A DNA stretch of 64,000 bases from Olivibacter sp036959255 (GCF_036959255.1 NZ_JAWMTI010000001.1:1364001-1428000); one strand, 5' to 3'. Shown: positions 51,596 to 60,525, counted from the stretch's first letter. Translations and numbers: made by a program. Notes: generated from the sequence alone by a model not told the origin.

Positions 51596-53092
51596 TTACA
51601 ATACTTTCATAGAGCCGGTTTCCCTTAATCTTTTGTGCCATAAAAAAGCTTCATCCAAGAGGTGCGGTGTTTGTCCGCCCACTTCGGCAACCGCACGATC
51701 AAAATAAGACTGTAGTTCTTCTTTATAGTCCGGATGCACACAATTTCGGATAATCTTAAGTGCTCGTTCACGAGGAGCAAGCCCCCGTAAGTCGGCATAC
51801 CCAATATCGGTTACAACAACATCAACATTATGTTCATTATGATCAACATGCGTTACCATTGGTAAGACATGCGAAATTCTATTCTCTTTAGAGGCTGCTT
51901 GCGTGACGAATATACTGATATGTGCATTGCGCGCAAAGTCGCCCGAACCGCCAATTCCATTCATCATCTGTGTGCCTGCAAGATGCGAGGAATTCACATT
52001 GCCATAAATATCAAATTCAATTGCCGTATTGATGCCGATAATACCCAACCGTCGGATGACTTCAGGGGCATTGCTAATGCTTTGCGGGCGCAATACAACT
52101 TTGTCCTTATACTTTTCAAGCTGATCAAAAACGCGCTGATAACAAGCCGCAGATACCGTGATCGAAGCAGCAGAGGCAAATGTCAATTTCCCGGCGTCAA
52201 TTAAGTCAAAGGCGCTGTCTTGCAGCACTTCAGAAAACATCGTAAGTCCTTCGAAATCACTTTCAGCGAACCCCGTAAGCACGGCGTTGGCCACCTTTCC
52301 GATACCCGCTTGTAAAGGGCGGAGCGACTTCGTTAACCGTCCGTTTCTTACTTCACCCGTAAAGAAGTCGATTAAATGGCGAGCAATGGCAGACGTTTTA
52401 TCGTCAATGACGGCAATATCAGCAGGACTATCCTGTTGATGGCTTAATACAATTGCGGCAATCTTTTCGGGATCAACTGCTAGAACGGTGGAGCCAATGC
52501 GATCGTTCGGTCGAAGAATTTCAATTGCTTTCCGATTGGGGTAGGCCTCCGGAAGGTAAATATCGTGTAAGCCATGCACATCAGTCTGTACGGCCATATT
52601 AATCTCAATAATGATTTTTTTTGCTTTATCGGCAAAAATGGGCGAGTTACCGACAGAAGTGGTGGGAACAATTCCACCCTCGGCCGTAATATAAGCCGCT
52701 TCAATGATGGCTATGTCTATTTCCGGCAGGTGGTGGTCCAACAACATTTCGCTGGTTTCACTTAAGTTTTGATCAACAAACAGCACTTCGCCTTTATTGA
52801 TGGCCCTGCGTAATACTTTGTCTACTTGAAAGGGCATGCGTCGCGCGAGGACACCCGCTTCCGTTAATTTCGCATCGGTTTCGTGACCCAAGGAGGCACC
52901 CGTGATTAAGGTGATCTTAATAGGCCGTGCGGCATTATTAGCCGCTAATGCAGGAAGAACGACCTTGCTATCGCCCGCTTTTGTAAAACCGCTAGCGGCA
53001 ATGACCATGCCATCTTCAAATAAGTCCAGTACTTCGCTCACGTCTTTCACCCGATCTAACAAAGCGGGTTTTCTTATCCTATCGGTATGCAT
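51596..53092 (-). CDS. Succinate CoA-transferase (acetyl-CoA hydrolase/transferase family)
   Basis: Transfers CoA between succinyl-CoA and acetate (or a similar acid), in the family of AarC/Cat1/ScpC. The 498-residue protein has the family layout: N-terminal GFTKAGDSKVV, VPTTSVGNSPIFADKAKKIIIEIN, and the probable catalytic Glu288 in SEVLQD, followed by GIGGSGDFARNAHISIFVTQAA and a NVDVVVTDIGYADLRGLAPRERA C-terminal segment. It likely bypasses succinyl-CoA synthetase or links acetate and the TCA cycle. An AraC-family regulator lies divergently upstream, though a functional link is only guessed. Confidence 0.9.
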   Translation of the reverse strand: MHTDRIRKPALLDRVKDVSEVLDLFEDGMVIAASGFTKAGDSKVVLPALAANNAARPIKITLITGASLGHETDAKLTEAGVLARRMPFQVDKVLRRAINKGEVLFVDQNLSETSEMLLDHHLPEIDIAIIEAAYITAEGGIVPTTSVGNSPIFADKAKKIIIEINMAVQTDVHGLHDIYLPEAYPNRKAIEILRPNDRIGSTVLAVDPEKIAAIVLSHQQDSPADIAVIDDKTSAIARHLIDFFTGEVRNGRLTKSLRPLQAGIGKVANAVLTGFAESDFEGLTMFSEVLQDSAFDLIDAGKLTFASAASITVSAACYQRVFDQLEKYKDKVVLRPQSISNAPEVIRRLGIIGINTAIEFDIYGNVNSSHLAGTQMMNGIGGSGDFARNAHISIFVTQAASKENRISHVLPMVTHVDHNEHNVDVVVTDIGYADLRGLAPRERALKIIRNCVHPDYKEELQSYFDRAVAEVGGQTPHLLDEAFLWHKRLRETGSMKVL

Positions 53093-53262
53093 AGGCGATT
53101 CGTTTATTAGGAAATAATAATTTAGCAGCTTCTGTTTTAAAATCTTACAATTATACTATTTTTATGATCGGCTTGTTTATTTCAGGTAGACATAGATTTA
53201 TCAAGACCGGCCAAAAAAGATACGTATGTTATTTTTGTTCAGTATCTTCGTGATCAATTGTT

Positions 53263-54078
53263 ATGACAGGCGAAAAATATTATATCACGGACGTAGATAG
53301 AAAGGAGGATAGTATATATTGCTACCACAATCAGATGGGTGAGAAACTGATACCCAGTCATCGTCACAAAAAAGGACAATTTTTGTACACAGAAGGCGGT
53401 ATTGTATTTGTGAAAACACAAGAGAAGTCATATTTCCTTCCAGCACGGCACTATATGTGGATTGCCCCGGGTATCGAGCATAGCATTCATCCCAGTTCGC
53501 CCGAGGTGATTATGCGCAATCTTTATTTTCCGATTTATGCCACAGATAATGCCTTCTATTTTAATACCAGTATCCATCCGGTAAACGATTTGCTTTTGGA
53601 ACTGATGCTGTTCACTCATCGATGGACGGGACATATCGAGCCGCAAGATAAAACTGCCTATACGATTGTTGATGCTTTCAAGATGTTATTACCGGAGATC
53701 AGCAATTTTTCCTTACCATTGTCATTGCCTCTGGCTAAAAATAAACGATTAAAAGAAGTGACGGTCTATTTGGAAGAAAATTTGAGTAAGGATTTTCTAT
53801 TCAACGACCTGGCTATTGGCTTTGGGTTTAGTCCACGATCACTTTCCCGACTTTTTCAGAAAGATCTGGGCATGTCCTTTATCCAATATTTAACCGCGTT
53901 GCGCATGTTGAAAGCGCTTCAACTCCTGTTAGAGAAATCATTATCCATTAACGAAGTTGCTTCAAAAGTAGGCTATAGTAGCTTGCCTACATTCAGTAAT
54001 ACTTTTCAAAAAATAATTGGCGTTCGTCCAAGTGAGTATATCAAGATGAATGTGATGAGTACACGGCACAACTCATAA
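53263..54078 (+). CDS. AraC-family transcriptional regulator
   Basis: A 271-residue regulator with an N-terminal cupin-like domain (HRHKKGQFLYTEGGIVFVKTQEKSYFLPARHYMWIAPG) and a C-terminal AraC DNA-binding domain (about 160-262, with LAIGFGFSPRSLSRLFQKDLGMSFIQYLTALRMLKALQLL and SINEVASKVGYSSLPTFSNTFQKIIGVRPSEY). It is divergent from the succinate CoA-transferase gene. The effector is not predictable. The gene ends 55 nt before dnaN. Confidence 0.92.
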   Translation: MTGEKYYITDVDRKEDSIYCYHNQMGEKLIPSHRHKKGQFLYTEGGIVFVKTQEKSYFLPARHYMWIAPGIEHSIHPSSPEVIMRNLYFPIYATDNAFYFNTSIHPVNDLLLELMLFTHRWTGHIEPQDKTAYTIVDAFKMLLPEISNFSLPLSLPLAKNKRLKEVTVYLEENLSKDFLFNDLAIGFGFSPRSLSRLFQKDLGMSFIQYLTALRMLKALQLLLEKSLSINEVASKVGYSSLPTFSNTFQKIIGVRPSEYIKMNVMSTRHNS

Positions 54079-54119
54079 CTTTTTTTAACTTTCTCCATTC
54101 TTTTTATTATCATTGCGGT

Positions 54120-54127
54120 TATATTTG
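54120..54127 (+). promoter_or_regulatory. -7 promoter element TATATTTG immediately upstream of dnaN
   Basis: TATATTTG at 54120-54127 fits TAnnTTTG and ends 6 nt before the dnaN ATG at 54134, so transcription would begin at or within a base of the start codon. No good -33 TTTG is visible. Confidence 0.35.
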
Positions 54128-54133
54128 ACAGAT

Positions 54134-55258
54134 ATGAGATTCATCGTTTCAACTTCAACTTTACTTAAGCAATTACAAGCCGTCAATGGTGCATCAAGTA
54201 GTAGCACTGTATTACCTATATTAGAGAATTTTTTGTTTGAGATCAAGGATAATTCGCTAACAATATCAGCTACTGATCTGCAAACCAGCATGATAACTTC
54301 TCTGCAGGTCGAGTCAAAAGAAGAAGGTAAGGTTGCTGTTCCTGCTAAAATTTTGATCGAAACGTTAAAGACCTTGCCTGATCAGCCAATTGCATTTTCT
54401 GTAGATATACAGACTTTTGCTATCGAAATAAGCGCGGGTGATGGAAAGTATAAATTGAGTGGCGAAAACGCGGATGATTTTCCAAAAATCCCGGTTGTTG
54501 AGAATCCTTCTACCGTATCGATTCCGGCATCGGTCTTATCCGAGGCAATTAGTAAAACCATTTTTGCGGTAAGCAATGATGAACTGAGACCGGCGATGAC
54601 AGGCGTACTTTGTCAATTAACTCCTCAGAATACCACTTTTGTATCTACGGATGCCCATAAGCTCGTACGTTATCGTCGAGCGGACGTTAAGTCAGAACAA
54701 GTAACGTCCATGATTCTTCCAAAAAAGGCTTTAACCTTATTAAAAAGTTCATTGCCTGCGGAAGATGTCGATGTTGCTGTTGAATATAACAACACCAGTG
54801 CTTTCTTTAGGTTTGGCAATATTCATTTAATCTGCCGACTGATCGATGAGCGTTATCCGGATTACGAAGCCGTTATCCCACAGGTAAACCCAAATAAATT
54901 AACCATCGACCGATTGCTGCTCTTGAATTCGCTTCGCCGGGTGGTCATTTTTGCTAATAAAACGACGCATCAAGTTCGTTTGAAAATTACAGGTAGTGAG
55001 CTGAACATCTCGTCCGAGGATTTAGATTTTGCAAATGAAGCACATGAACGGCTAAGTTGTCAATACGAGGGCGAGGATACAGAGATCGGCTTTAATGCTA
55101 AATTTCTAATCGAAATGTTGAGTAATTTGGAATGCGAAGAAGTTGTCCTTGAGATGAGTACACCGAACCGTGCCGGCTTGCTGTTGCCTGCGGTAGAAGA
55201 AGAGAATGAAAATATACTCATGCTTGTGATGCCGGTGATGTTGAACAACCAAGGATAA
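54134..55258 (+). CDS. dnaN: DNA polymerase III beta subunit (sliding clamp)
   Basis: Ring-shaped processivity clamp for the replicative polymerase, 374 residues from the ATG at 54134 (MRFIVSTSTLLKQLQAVNGAS). A TTG at 54113 would add seven residues and overlaps the promoter-like element. The three clamp domains are recognisable by their repeated fold: the N-terminal VLPILENFLFEI region, the middle TGVLCQLTPQNTTFVSTDAHKLVRYR segment and the C-terminal MLVMPVML end. It is next to the AraC regulator and dedA, far from dnaA. Confidence 0.96.
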   Translation: MRFIVSTSTLLKQLQAVNGASSSSTVLPILENFLFEIKDNSLTISATDLQTSMITSLQVESKEEGKVAVPAKILIETLKTLPDQPIAFSVDIQTFAIEISAGDGKYKLSGENADDFPKIPVVENPSTVSIPASVLSEAISKTIFAVSNDELRPAMTGVLCQLTPQNTTFVSTDAHKLVRYRRADVKSEQVTSMILPKKALTLLKSSLPAEDVDVAVEYNNTSAFFRFGNIHLICRLIDERYPDYEAVIPQVNPNKLTIDRLLLLNSLRRVVIFANKTTHQVRLKITGSELNISSEDLDFANEAHERLSCQYEGEDTEIGFNAKFLIEMLSNLECEEVVLEMSTPNRAGLLLPAVEEENENILMLVMPVMLNNQG

Positions 55259-55285
55259 TTTATTTCATTTCAAGAAACCCGATAC

Positions 55286-55948
55286 GTGGAAGTACTAACA
55301 TCAATCATCGATTTCATCCTACATATTGACAAACATCTTGTAGAGATTGTCAATGCGTACCAAACTTGGACGTATTTAATACTTTTCTTAATTATTTTTG
55401 CCGAAACCGGTTTAGTAGTAACCCCCTTCTTGCCGGGAGACTCCCTGCTTTTTGCGGCAGGTGCGATTGTAGCAAAACCGGATACGGATTTGAATATTTT
55501 CTTAATGTGTGTGTTGCTGATTATTGCAGCCGTATTGGGCGATTTGGTCAACTATCACATTGGTAAATACCTAGGACCCGTTGCCTTTAGTGGAAAATAT
55601 AAACTTTTAAAAAGAGAATATTTAGAAAAGACCCAGCGCTTTTATATTAAGCATGGGGGTAAAACCATTATTTACGCACGCTTCATCCCGATCGTAAGGA
55701 CCTTTGCGCCATTTGTTGCCGGTATAGGCACGATGAGTTATGGTAAATTTGCCTCGTATAATGTGGTTGGTGGTTGCCTTTGGGTAGCATCTTTTTTGTT
55801 TTTAGGGTACTATTTTGGCGGACTGCCCGTTATTAAGAATAACTTTACCTATGTTATATTCGCGATCATTCTATTGTCGCTATTACCGCCGCTCATTGAG
55901 GTGTTAAGAGGTAAAAGTAAGCAAAATGAGGCAAGTGAAGGCCTTTGA
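55286..55948 (+). CDS. DedA-family membrane protein (GTG start)
   Basis: Inner-membrane protein of the DedA/SNARE-associated family, linked to undecaprenyl- or phospholipid flipping. The 220-residue protein reads from GTG at 55286 and has the conserved FAETGLVVTPFLPGDSLLFAAGA (near residue 37) and YARFIPIVRTFAPFVAGIGTMSY (near 128), with several membrane helices. It follows dnaN by 27 nt, so the two may be co-transcribed. The ribosomal operon begins 195 nt later with its own promoter. Confidence 0.92.
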   Translation: MEVLTSIIDFILHIDKHLVEIVNAYQTWTYLILFLIIFAETGLVVTPFLPGDSLLFAAGAIVAKPDTDLNIFLMCVLLIIAAVLGDLVNYHIGKYLGPVAFSGKYKLLKREYLEKTQRFYIKHGGKTIIYARFIPIVRTFAPFVAGIGTMSYGKFASYNVVGGCLWVASFLFLGYYFGGLPVIKNNFTYVIFAIILLSLLPPLIEVLRGKSKQNEASEGL

Positions 55949-56036
55949 TGATTACATGTATTTCAATATAAAAAATTTCTATTGCGAATAAGGTGCTCCC
56001 CGCATCGAGAAAATTAAAAAAATAATTCGCTAAGTA

Positions 56037-56067
56037 TTTGATAGTTAAAGGAAGTTTTCTATCTTTG
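56037..56067 (+). promoter_or_regulatory. Consensus promoter of the rplC-headed ribosomal operon
   Basis: TTTG at 56037-56040 and TATCTTTG at 56060-56067 are spaced by exactly 19 nt, a full match to the Bacteroidota promoter. It gives an expected start near 56073, leaving a leader of about 70 nt before rplC. Confidence 0.8.
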
Positions 56068-56097
56068 CCGTCCCTTTATGGGATTAGTGTGTCTTGA

Positions 56098-56115
56098 ACG
56101 AAGCCCTACTGCTTC
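56098..56115 (+). promoter_or_regulatory. Hairpin in the leader of the ribosomal operon
   Basis: CGAAGC (56098-56103) and GCTTCG (56110-56115) form a 6-bp stem, with a CCTACT loop, in the rplC leader. It is a candidate ribosomal-protein autoregulatory site; none of the known leader motifs is recognised with certainty. Confidence 0.35.
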
Positions 56116-56142
56116 GATGGACAAAAATAGAAATTAAATAAA

Positions 56143-56760
56143 ATGTCAGGAATTATTGGTAAAAAAGTAGGAATGACCAGCATTTTTGATACCGAGGGGA
56201 AAAATATTCCCTGTACGGTAATCCAAGCTGGCCCGTGCGTGGTAACGCAGATACGCACGGTAGAAAATGACGGTTACGCAGCAATCCAGCTGGCTTTCGA
56301 CGAAAAGAAAGAAAAGAACACAACCGCATCATTGAAGGGGCACTTTGCGAAAGCAAATACAACGCCTAAGCGTAAGTTGGTAGAATTTGAGGTTTTCCCT
56401 GAAGAGAAAAACCTTGGAGACGTTGTTACAGTAGATATTTTTGTCGAAGGCGATTATATCGATGTAGTAGGTACTTCTAAAGGTAAAGGTTTCCAGGGCG
56501 TTGTGAAACGTCACGGTTTCGGTGGTGTAGGTGGCCAGACCCATGGTCAGCACAACCGTATGCGTGCACCGGGTTCATTAGGTGCTTCATCTTGGCCTTC
56601 TCGCGTATTCAAAGGTATGCGTATGGCAGGCCGCACAGGTGGCGACCGCGTTAAGATTCAAAACTTACAAGTGTTGAAAGTGTATCCAGAGCAGAACTTA
56701 CTCGTAGTTAGTGGTTCGGTTCCAGGTGCAAAGGGTTCTTACGTAATCGTAGATAAATAA
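56143..56760 (+). CDS. rplC: 50S ribosomal protein L3
   Basis: Primary rRNA-binding protein of the large subunit. The 205-residue protein has the family core VGTSKGKGFQGVVKRHGFGGVGGQTHGQHN and RTGGDRVKIQNLQVLKV. It is the first gene of the operon and has its own promoter; rpsJ (S10), the usual first gene, is not in front. The gene starts 5 nt before rplD in effect, with rplD following after 4 nt. Confidence 0.99.
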   Translation: MSGIIGKKVGMTSIFDTEGKNIPCTVIQAGPCVVTQIRTVENDGYAAIQLAFDEKKEKNTTASLKGHFAKANTTPKRKLVEFEVFPEEKNLGDVVTVDIFVEGDYIDVVGTSKGKGFQGVVKRHGFGGVGGQTHGQHNRMRAPGSLGASSWPSRVFKGMRMAGRTGGDRVKIQNLQVLKVYPEQNLLVVSGSVPGAKGSYVIVDK

Positions 56761-56764
56761 GAAG

Positions 56765-57394
56765 ATGGAAGTACAAGTTTTAAACATTTCAGGTAAAGAA
56801 ACAGGTGCCAAGGTGCAGCTTCCTGAAGCGGTATTCGGTGTAACCCCTAATGATCACGCTATCTATTTAGATGTTAAGCAGTATTTGGCTAATCAACGTC
56901 AAGGTACACACAAATCTAAGCAACGTAACGAGATTGCCGGTTCTACCCGCAAATTACACAAACAAAAAGGTACTGGTGGAGCCCGTGCCGGTAGTATTAA
57001 GTCTCCTTTGTTCAATGGTGGTGGCCGTGTCTTTGGTCCTCAACCTCGCGATTACAGCTTCAAATTGAACAAAAAGTTAAAAGTTTTAGCCCGTAAATCT
57101 GCTTTAAGTTATAAGGCACAGGAGAATAACATTGTTATTTTGGATGAAGTGAATTTCGATTCGATAAAAACCAAAAACTATGTAAAGCTTGTGAATGACT
57201 TAAACGTAGCGAACGAGAAAACCCTATTGGTTTTACCGGCTTTGAACACGAATGTTTATTTATCTAGCAGAAACTTGAAAAAAACAAAAGTGATTACTGC
57301 AGCTGATATTAATACCTACGACGTATTAAATGCAGGTAAACTTTTGTTGACTACCGAGACTGTTAAAACATTGGAGGAGGCATTTGCCAAGTAA
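56765..57394 (+). CDS. rplD: 50S ribosomal protein L4
   Basis: Large-subunit protein lining the exit tunnel; in many bacteria it also represses the S10 operon. The 209-residue protein has KQRNEIAGSTRKLHKQKGTGGARAGS and LFNGGGRVFGPQPRDYSFKLNKKLK, the family core. It follows rplC by 4 nt. Autoregulation of this operon by L4 in this organism is not shown. Confidence 0.99.
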   Translation: MEVQVLNISGKETGAKVQLPEAVFGVTPNDHAIYLDVKQYLANQRQGTHKSKQRNEIAGSTRKLHKQKGTGGARAGSIKSPLFNGGGRVFGPQPRDYSFKLNKKLKVLARKSALSYKAQENNIVILDEVNFDSIKTKNYVKLVNDLNVANEKTLLVLPALNTNVYLSSRNLKKTKVITAADINTYDVLNAGKLLLTTETVKTLEEAFAK

Positions 57395-57395
57395 C

Positions 57396-57686
57396 ATGGA
57401 GATTATAAAGAAACCCGTATTAACAGAAAAAGCGGCATTTTTAACGGAAAAGTTGAACCGCTATACATTTAAGGTGGACCATAGAGCCAATAAGATACAG
57501 ATAAAAGCTGCGGTTGAACAAATGTTCGGTGTCAATGTTGCGTCGGTAAACACAATGGTTGTTTGCGGAAAGACCAAGAGCCGTTACACAAAAGCAGGAA
57601 ATATCTCAGGCCGTGCTCCTAAATATAAGAAAGCCATCATTACATTGAAAGATGGTGAAACTATTGACTTTTACAGTACTATATAA
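57396..57686 (+). CDS. rplW: 50S ribosomal protein L23
   Basis: Exit-tunnel protein and docking site for the nascent-chain factors. The 96-residue protein begins MEIIKKPVLTEKA, as usual. The start is the ATG at 57396, one nt after the rplD stop; the longer reading from 57384 lies inside rplD. The C-terminal basic segment RYTKAGNISGRAPKYKKAIITLKDGETIDF is typical. Confidence 0.99.
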   Translation: MEIIKKPVLTEKAAFLTEKLNRYTFKVDHRANKIQIKAAVEQMFGVNVASVNTMVVCGKTKSRYTKAGNISGRAPKYKKAIITLKDGETIDFYSTI

Positions 57687-57692
57687 TTAGAA

Positions 57693-58517
57693 ATGGCAGT
57701 TAAAAGATTCAAACCGGTTACTCCAGGTACTCGCTTTAGAGTAGGAGCTGACTATAGCGATGTGACAACAAATGTACCTGAAAAGTCATTAGTTGTTAAA
57801 ATCAAAAAGTCAGGAGGTAGAAATAATACCGGTAAAATGACTATGCGTTATCTCGGTGGGGGACATAAGAAATCATACCGATTGATTGATTTTAAACGCG
57901 ATAAAAAAGATATCCCCGCAAAAGTGGCCACGATCGAATACGATCCAAATCGTACGGCACGTATTGCTTTGTTGCATTATGTAGATGGCGAAAAACGTTA
58001 CATTATTGCTCCGGAAGGGCTGCAAGTTGGTCAGACAATTGTTGCCGGCGAACAAGTTGCACCGGAAGTAGGAAATACATTACCCTTAAAGAATATTCCG
58101 TTAGGTTCGATTGTTCATAACATCGAGTTGAATCCAGGGCAAGGAGGTACAATTGCACGTAGTGCAGGAACCTATGCGCAGCTTTCTGCTCGTGATGGTA
58201 AATATGCGATCATTAAGTTACCTTCAGGCGAAACCAGAATGATTTTATCAAGCTGTGTTGCTACGATTGGTGCGGTTTCGAATGCCGAAAAAGCGAACCA
58301 AGTATTAGGTAAAGCAGGTAGAAAACGCTGGTTAGGCCGCCGTCCACGTGTACGTGGTGTTGCTATGAACCCGGTAGATCACCCTATGGGAGGTGGTGAA
58401 GGTAGAGCATCCGGAGGTCACCCACGCTCACGCAAAGGGTTGTTAGCTAAAGGCTTTAAAACCCGTTACAAGAAGAAAACATCGAATCGTTACATCATTG
58501 AGAGAAGGAAAAAATAA
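57693..58517 (+). CDS. rplB: 50S ribosomal protein L2
   Basis: Large-subunit protein near the peptidyl-transferase centre. The 274-residue protein has the core SGGRNNTGKMTMRYLGGGHKKSYR and the conserved MNPVDHPMGGGEGRASGGHPRSRKG near the C-terminus, with the peptidyl-transfer His. The stop overlaps the rpsS start by one base (TAATG). Confidence 0.99.
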   Translation: MAVKRFKPVTPGTRFRVGADYSDVTTNVPEKSLVVKIKKSGGRNNTGKMTMRYLGGGHKKSYRLIDFKRDKKDIPAKVATIEYDPNRTARIALLHYVDGEKRYIIAPEGLQVGQTIVAGEQVAPEVGNTLPLKNIPLGSIVHNIELNPGQGGTIARSAGTYAQLSARDGKYAIIKLPSGETRMILSSCVATIGAVSNAEKANQVLGKAGRKRWLGRRPRVRGVAMNPVDHPMGGGEGRASGGHPRSRKGLLAKGFKTRYKKKTSNRYIIERRKK

Positions 58518-58783
58518 TGGCTCGTTCAATTAAAAAAGGTCCTTATATCGATCATAACTTAGAGAGAAAAGTTCTTTCTATGAATGACACCAACAAGAAA
58601 TCGGTAATTAAAACTTGGTCGCGTAGATCCATGATTTCTCCTGATTTCGTTGGCCATACCTTCGCAGTTCATAACGGAAATAAATTTATTCCGGTGTATG
58701 TAACCGAGAATATGGTTGGCCATAAGTTAGGAGAATTTGCTCCAACTAGAACATTTAGAGGTCACGCTGAAAAGAAAAAATAA
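58517..58783 (+). CDS. rpsS: 30S ribosomal protein S19
   Basis: Small-subunit protein that contacts the tRNAs. The 88-residue protein has the family core RSIKKGPYIDHNLERKV, TWSRRSMISPDFVGHTFAVHNGNKFIPVYVTENMVGHKLGEFAPTR. Its ATG overlaps the last base of the rplB stop. Confidence 0.99.
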   Translation: MARSIKKGPYIDHNLERKVLSMNDTNKKSVIKTWSRRSMISPDFVGHTFAVHNGNKFIPVYVTENMVGHKLGEFAPTRTFRGHAEKKK

Positions 58784-58789
58784 TAGGCA

Positions 58790-59224
58790 ATGGAAGCAAC
58801 AAATAACGTCAAGAAGAAAAAATCTGTACTGATAAGAGAAAGAAAAGAGCAGGCACAGAAGGGTGGTGCTTCTACTGCCAAATTATTGAACTGCCCAACG
58901 TCTCCACGTAAGATGCGTTTGGTGGTAGATCTTATCAGAGGTGAAAAAGTTGAGAAAGCATTGTATATTTTGAAATATACAAATAAAGAAGCTGCCACAA
59001 GAGTTGAGAAACTGTTATTATCAGCGATCAAAAATTGGGAAGCTAGCAACGAAGATAAGCGCGTTGAAGATAGTGAACTTTATGTAAAAGAAGTTACTGT
59101 TGGAGGCGGCCGTCAATTAAAAAGATTAAGACCTGCACCACAAGGTCGTGGTTATAGAATTCGCAAGCGTTCTAACCACGTAACCATTGTTGTTGACAGC
59201 AAAACTACTGAACCACAAAACTAA
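58790..59224 (+). CDS. rplV: 50S ribosomal protein L22
   Basis: Exit-tunnel protein. The 144-residue protein carries a Lys-rich N-terminal extension (about 30 residues) before the typical NCPTSPRKMRLVVDLIRGEKVEKAL core and the C-terminal GRQLKRLRPAPQGRGYRIRKRSNHVTIVV. The extension makes it longer than the E. coli form (110). Confidence 0.98.
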   Translation: MEATNNVKKKKSVLIRERKEQAQKGGASTAKLLNCPTSPRKMRLVVDLIRGEKVEKALYILKYTNKEAATRVEKLLLSAIKNWEASNEDKRVEDSELYVKEVTVGGGRQLKRLRPAPQGRGYRIRKRSNHVTIVVDSKTTEPQN

Positions 59225-59233
59225 TTAGGAGAA

Positions 59234-60040
59234 ATGGGACAAAAAGCACATCCAATAGGTAACAGATTAGGAATCATCAAAGGTTGGGATTCTAACTGGT
59301 TCGGTGGCAACAACTACTCCGATAAATTAGTTGAAGACGAGAAGATCAGAAAATATCTTTCTGTTCGTATCGCTAAAGGTGGCGTAGCAAAAGTTGTTAT
59401 CGAGCGTACATTGAAACGTCTTACAGTGACTATCCATACTGCTCGTCCAGGTATCGTTATCGGTAAAGGCGGTCAGGAAGTTGATAAGATTAAAGAAGAG
59501 CTTAAAAAGCTTACAAAGAAAGATGTTCAGATTAACATCTTTGAGATTAAACGTCCGGAATTAGATGCTCAACTGGTAGCAGATGGTGTAGCAAAACAGC
59601 TAGAAGCCCGTATCTCTTTCCGCCGTGCCATGAAAACCACCATCGCTTCTACAATGCGTATGGGGGCAGAAGGCATCAAAATCATGTGTTCCGGCCGTTT
59701 AGGCGGTGCAGAAATGGCGCGTACAGAGCAGTATAAAGAAGGAAGAATTCCTTTGCATACCTTCCGTGCTGATATTGACTATGCATTAGCAGAGGCACAT
59801 ACTACCTACGGAAAAATCGGGGTTAAAGTATGGATCTGTAAGGGAGAAGTATACGGCAAACGTGATTTATCTCCGAATGTAGGTCAAGGAAACGTGAAAG
59901 GTAGAGGCGAAGGTGCCGGCAACTTTAGCGGTGGAGATCGTAACAGAGGTGGTAATGACCGCAGAGGTGGTGGAAGAAACGATCGCCGTGGCGGACGTGG
60001 TGGAAACAACCGCGGTGGAGCTCCTAAGGGAAAAAACTAA
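59234..60040 (+). CDS. rpsC: 30S ribosomal protein S3 with RGG-rich tail
   Basis: mRNA-entry-site protein. The 268-residue protein has the KH domain signature RPGIVIGKGGQEVDKIKEEL near residue 73 and the C-terminal core LGGAEMARTEQYKEGRIPLHTFRADIDYALAEAHTTYGKIGVKVWI. After residue 220 comes a Gly/Arg/Asn-rich tail with repeated RGG and RRGG motifs (NRGGNDRRGGGRNDRRGG and so on), about 45 residues. The SD-like AGGAG stands just before the ATG. The tail is common in this group but is absent in E. coli. Confidence 0.98.
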   Translation: MGQKAHPIGNRLGIIKGWDSNWFGGNNYSDKLVEDEKIRKYLSVRIAKGGVAKVVIERTLKRLTVTIHTARPGIVIGKGGQEVDKIKEELKKLTKKDVQINIFEIKRPELDAQLVADGVAKQLEARISFRRAMKTTIASTMRMGAEGIKIMCSGRLGGAEMARTEQYKEGRIPLHTFRADIDYALAEAHTTYGKIGVKVWICKGEVYGKRDLSPNVGQGNVKGRGEGAGNFSGGDRNRGGNDRRGGGRNDRRGGRGGNNRGGAPKGKN

Positions 60041-60093
60041 TTTAGGTATCATGAATGCTGTCTTTTGACAGCTTGTTTAATCATATTAAGACA

Positions 60094-60516
60094 ATGTTAC
60101 AGCCAAAAAGAACGAAGTTCAGAAAGATGCAGAAGGGCCGCATGAAGGGTAATGCCGGACGTGGTGCTGAGCTGGCTTTCGGATCTTTCGGTATAAAATC
60201 ATTAGAACCGGCATGGATTACCAGCCGTCAGATTGAAGCGGCTCGTATTGCGGTAACCCGTTATATGAAACGTGAAGGTCAAGTTTGGATCCGTATCTTC
60301 CCAGACAAACCCGTTACAAAGAAGCCTGCAGAGGTTCGTATGGGTAAGGGTAAAGGTGCTCCTGAGTATTGGGTAGCAGTAGTTCGCCCAGGTCGCATGT
60401 TATTTGAGGCGGAGGGTGTTCCTTTAGAGATAGCAAAAGAAGCTTTACGCTTAGCTGCTCAGAAACTTCCGGTACAAACCAAGTTCGTTATACGTAGAGA
60501 TTACGTAGAAGCATAA
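60094..60516 (+). CDS. rplP: 50S ribosomal protein L16
   Basis: Large-subunit protein at the A-site finger. The protein from the ATG at 60094 is 140 residues (MLQPKRTKFRKMQKGRMKG, the family start); the longer reading from 60055 adds 13 residues and is unlikely. It shows GRGAELAFGSFGIKSLEPAWITSRQIEAARIAVTR and RVGKGKGAPEYWVAVVRPGRMLFE-type core segments. A 161-nt structured gap follows before rpmC. Confidence 0.99.
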   Translation: MLQPKRTKFRKMQKGRMKGNAGRGAELAFGSFGIKSLEPAWITSRQIEAARIAVTRYMKREGQVWIRIFPDKPVTKKPAEVRMGKGKGAPEYWVAVVRPGRMLFEAEGVPLEIAKEALRLAAQKLPVQTKFVIRRDYVEA

Positions 60517-60525
60517 ATCGTCTAG

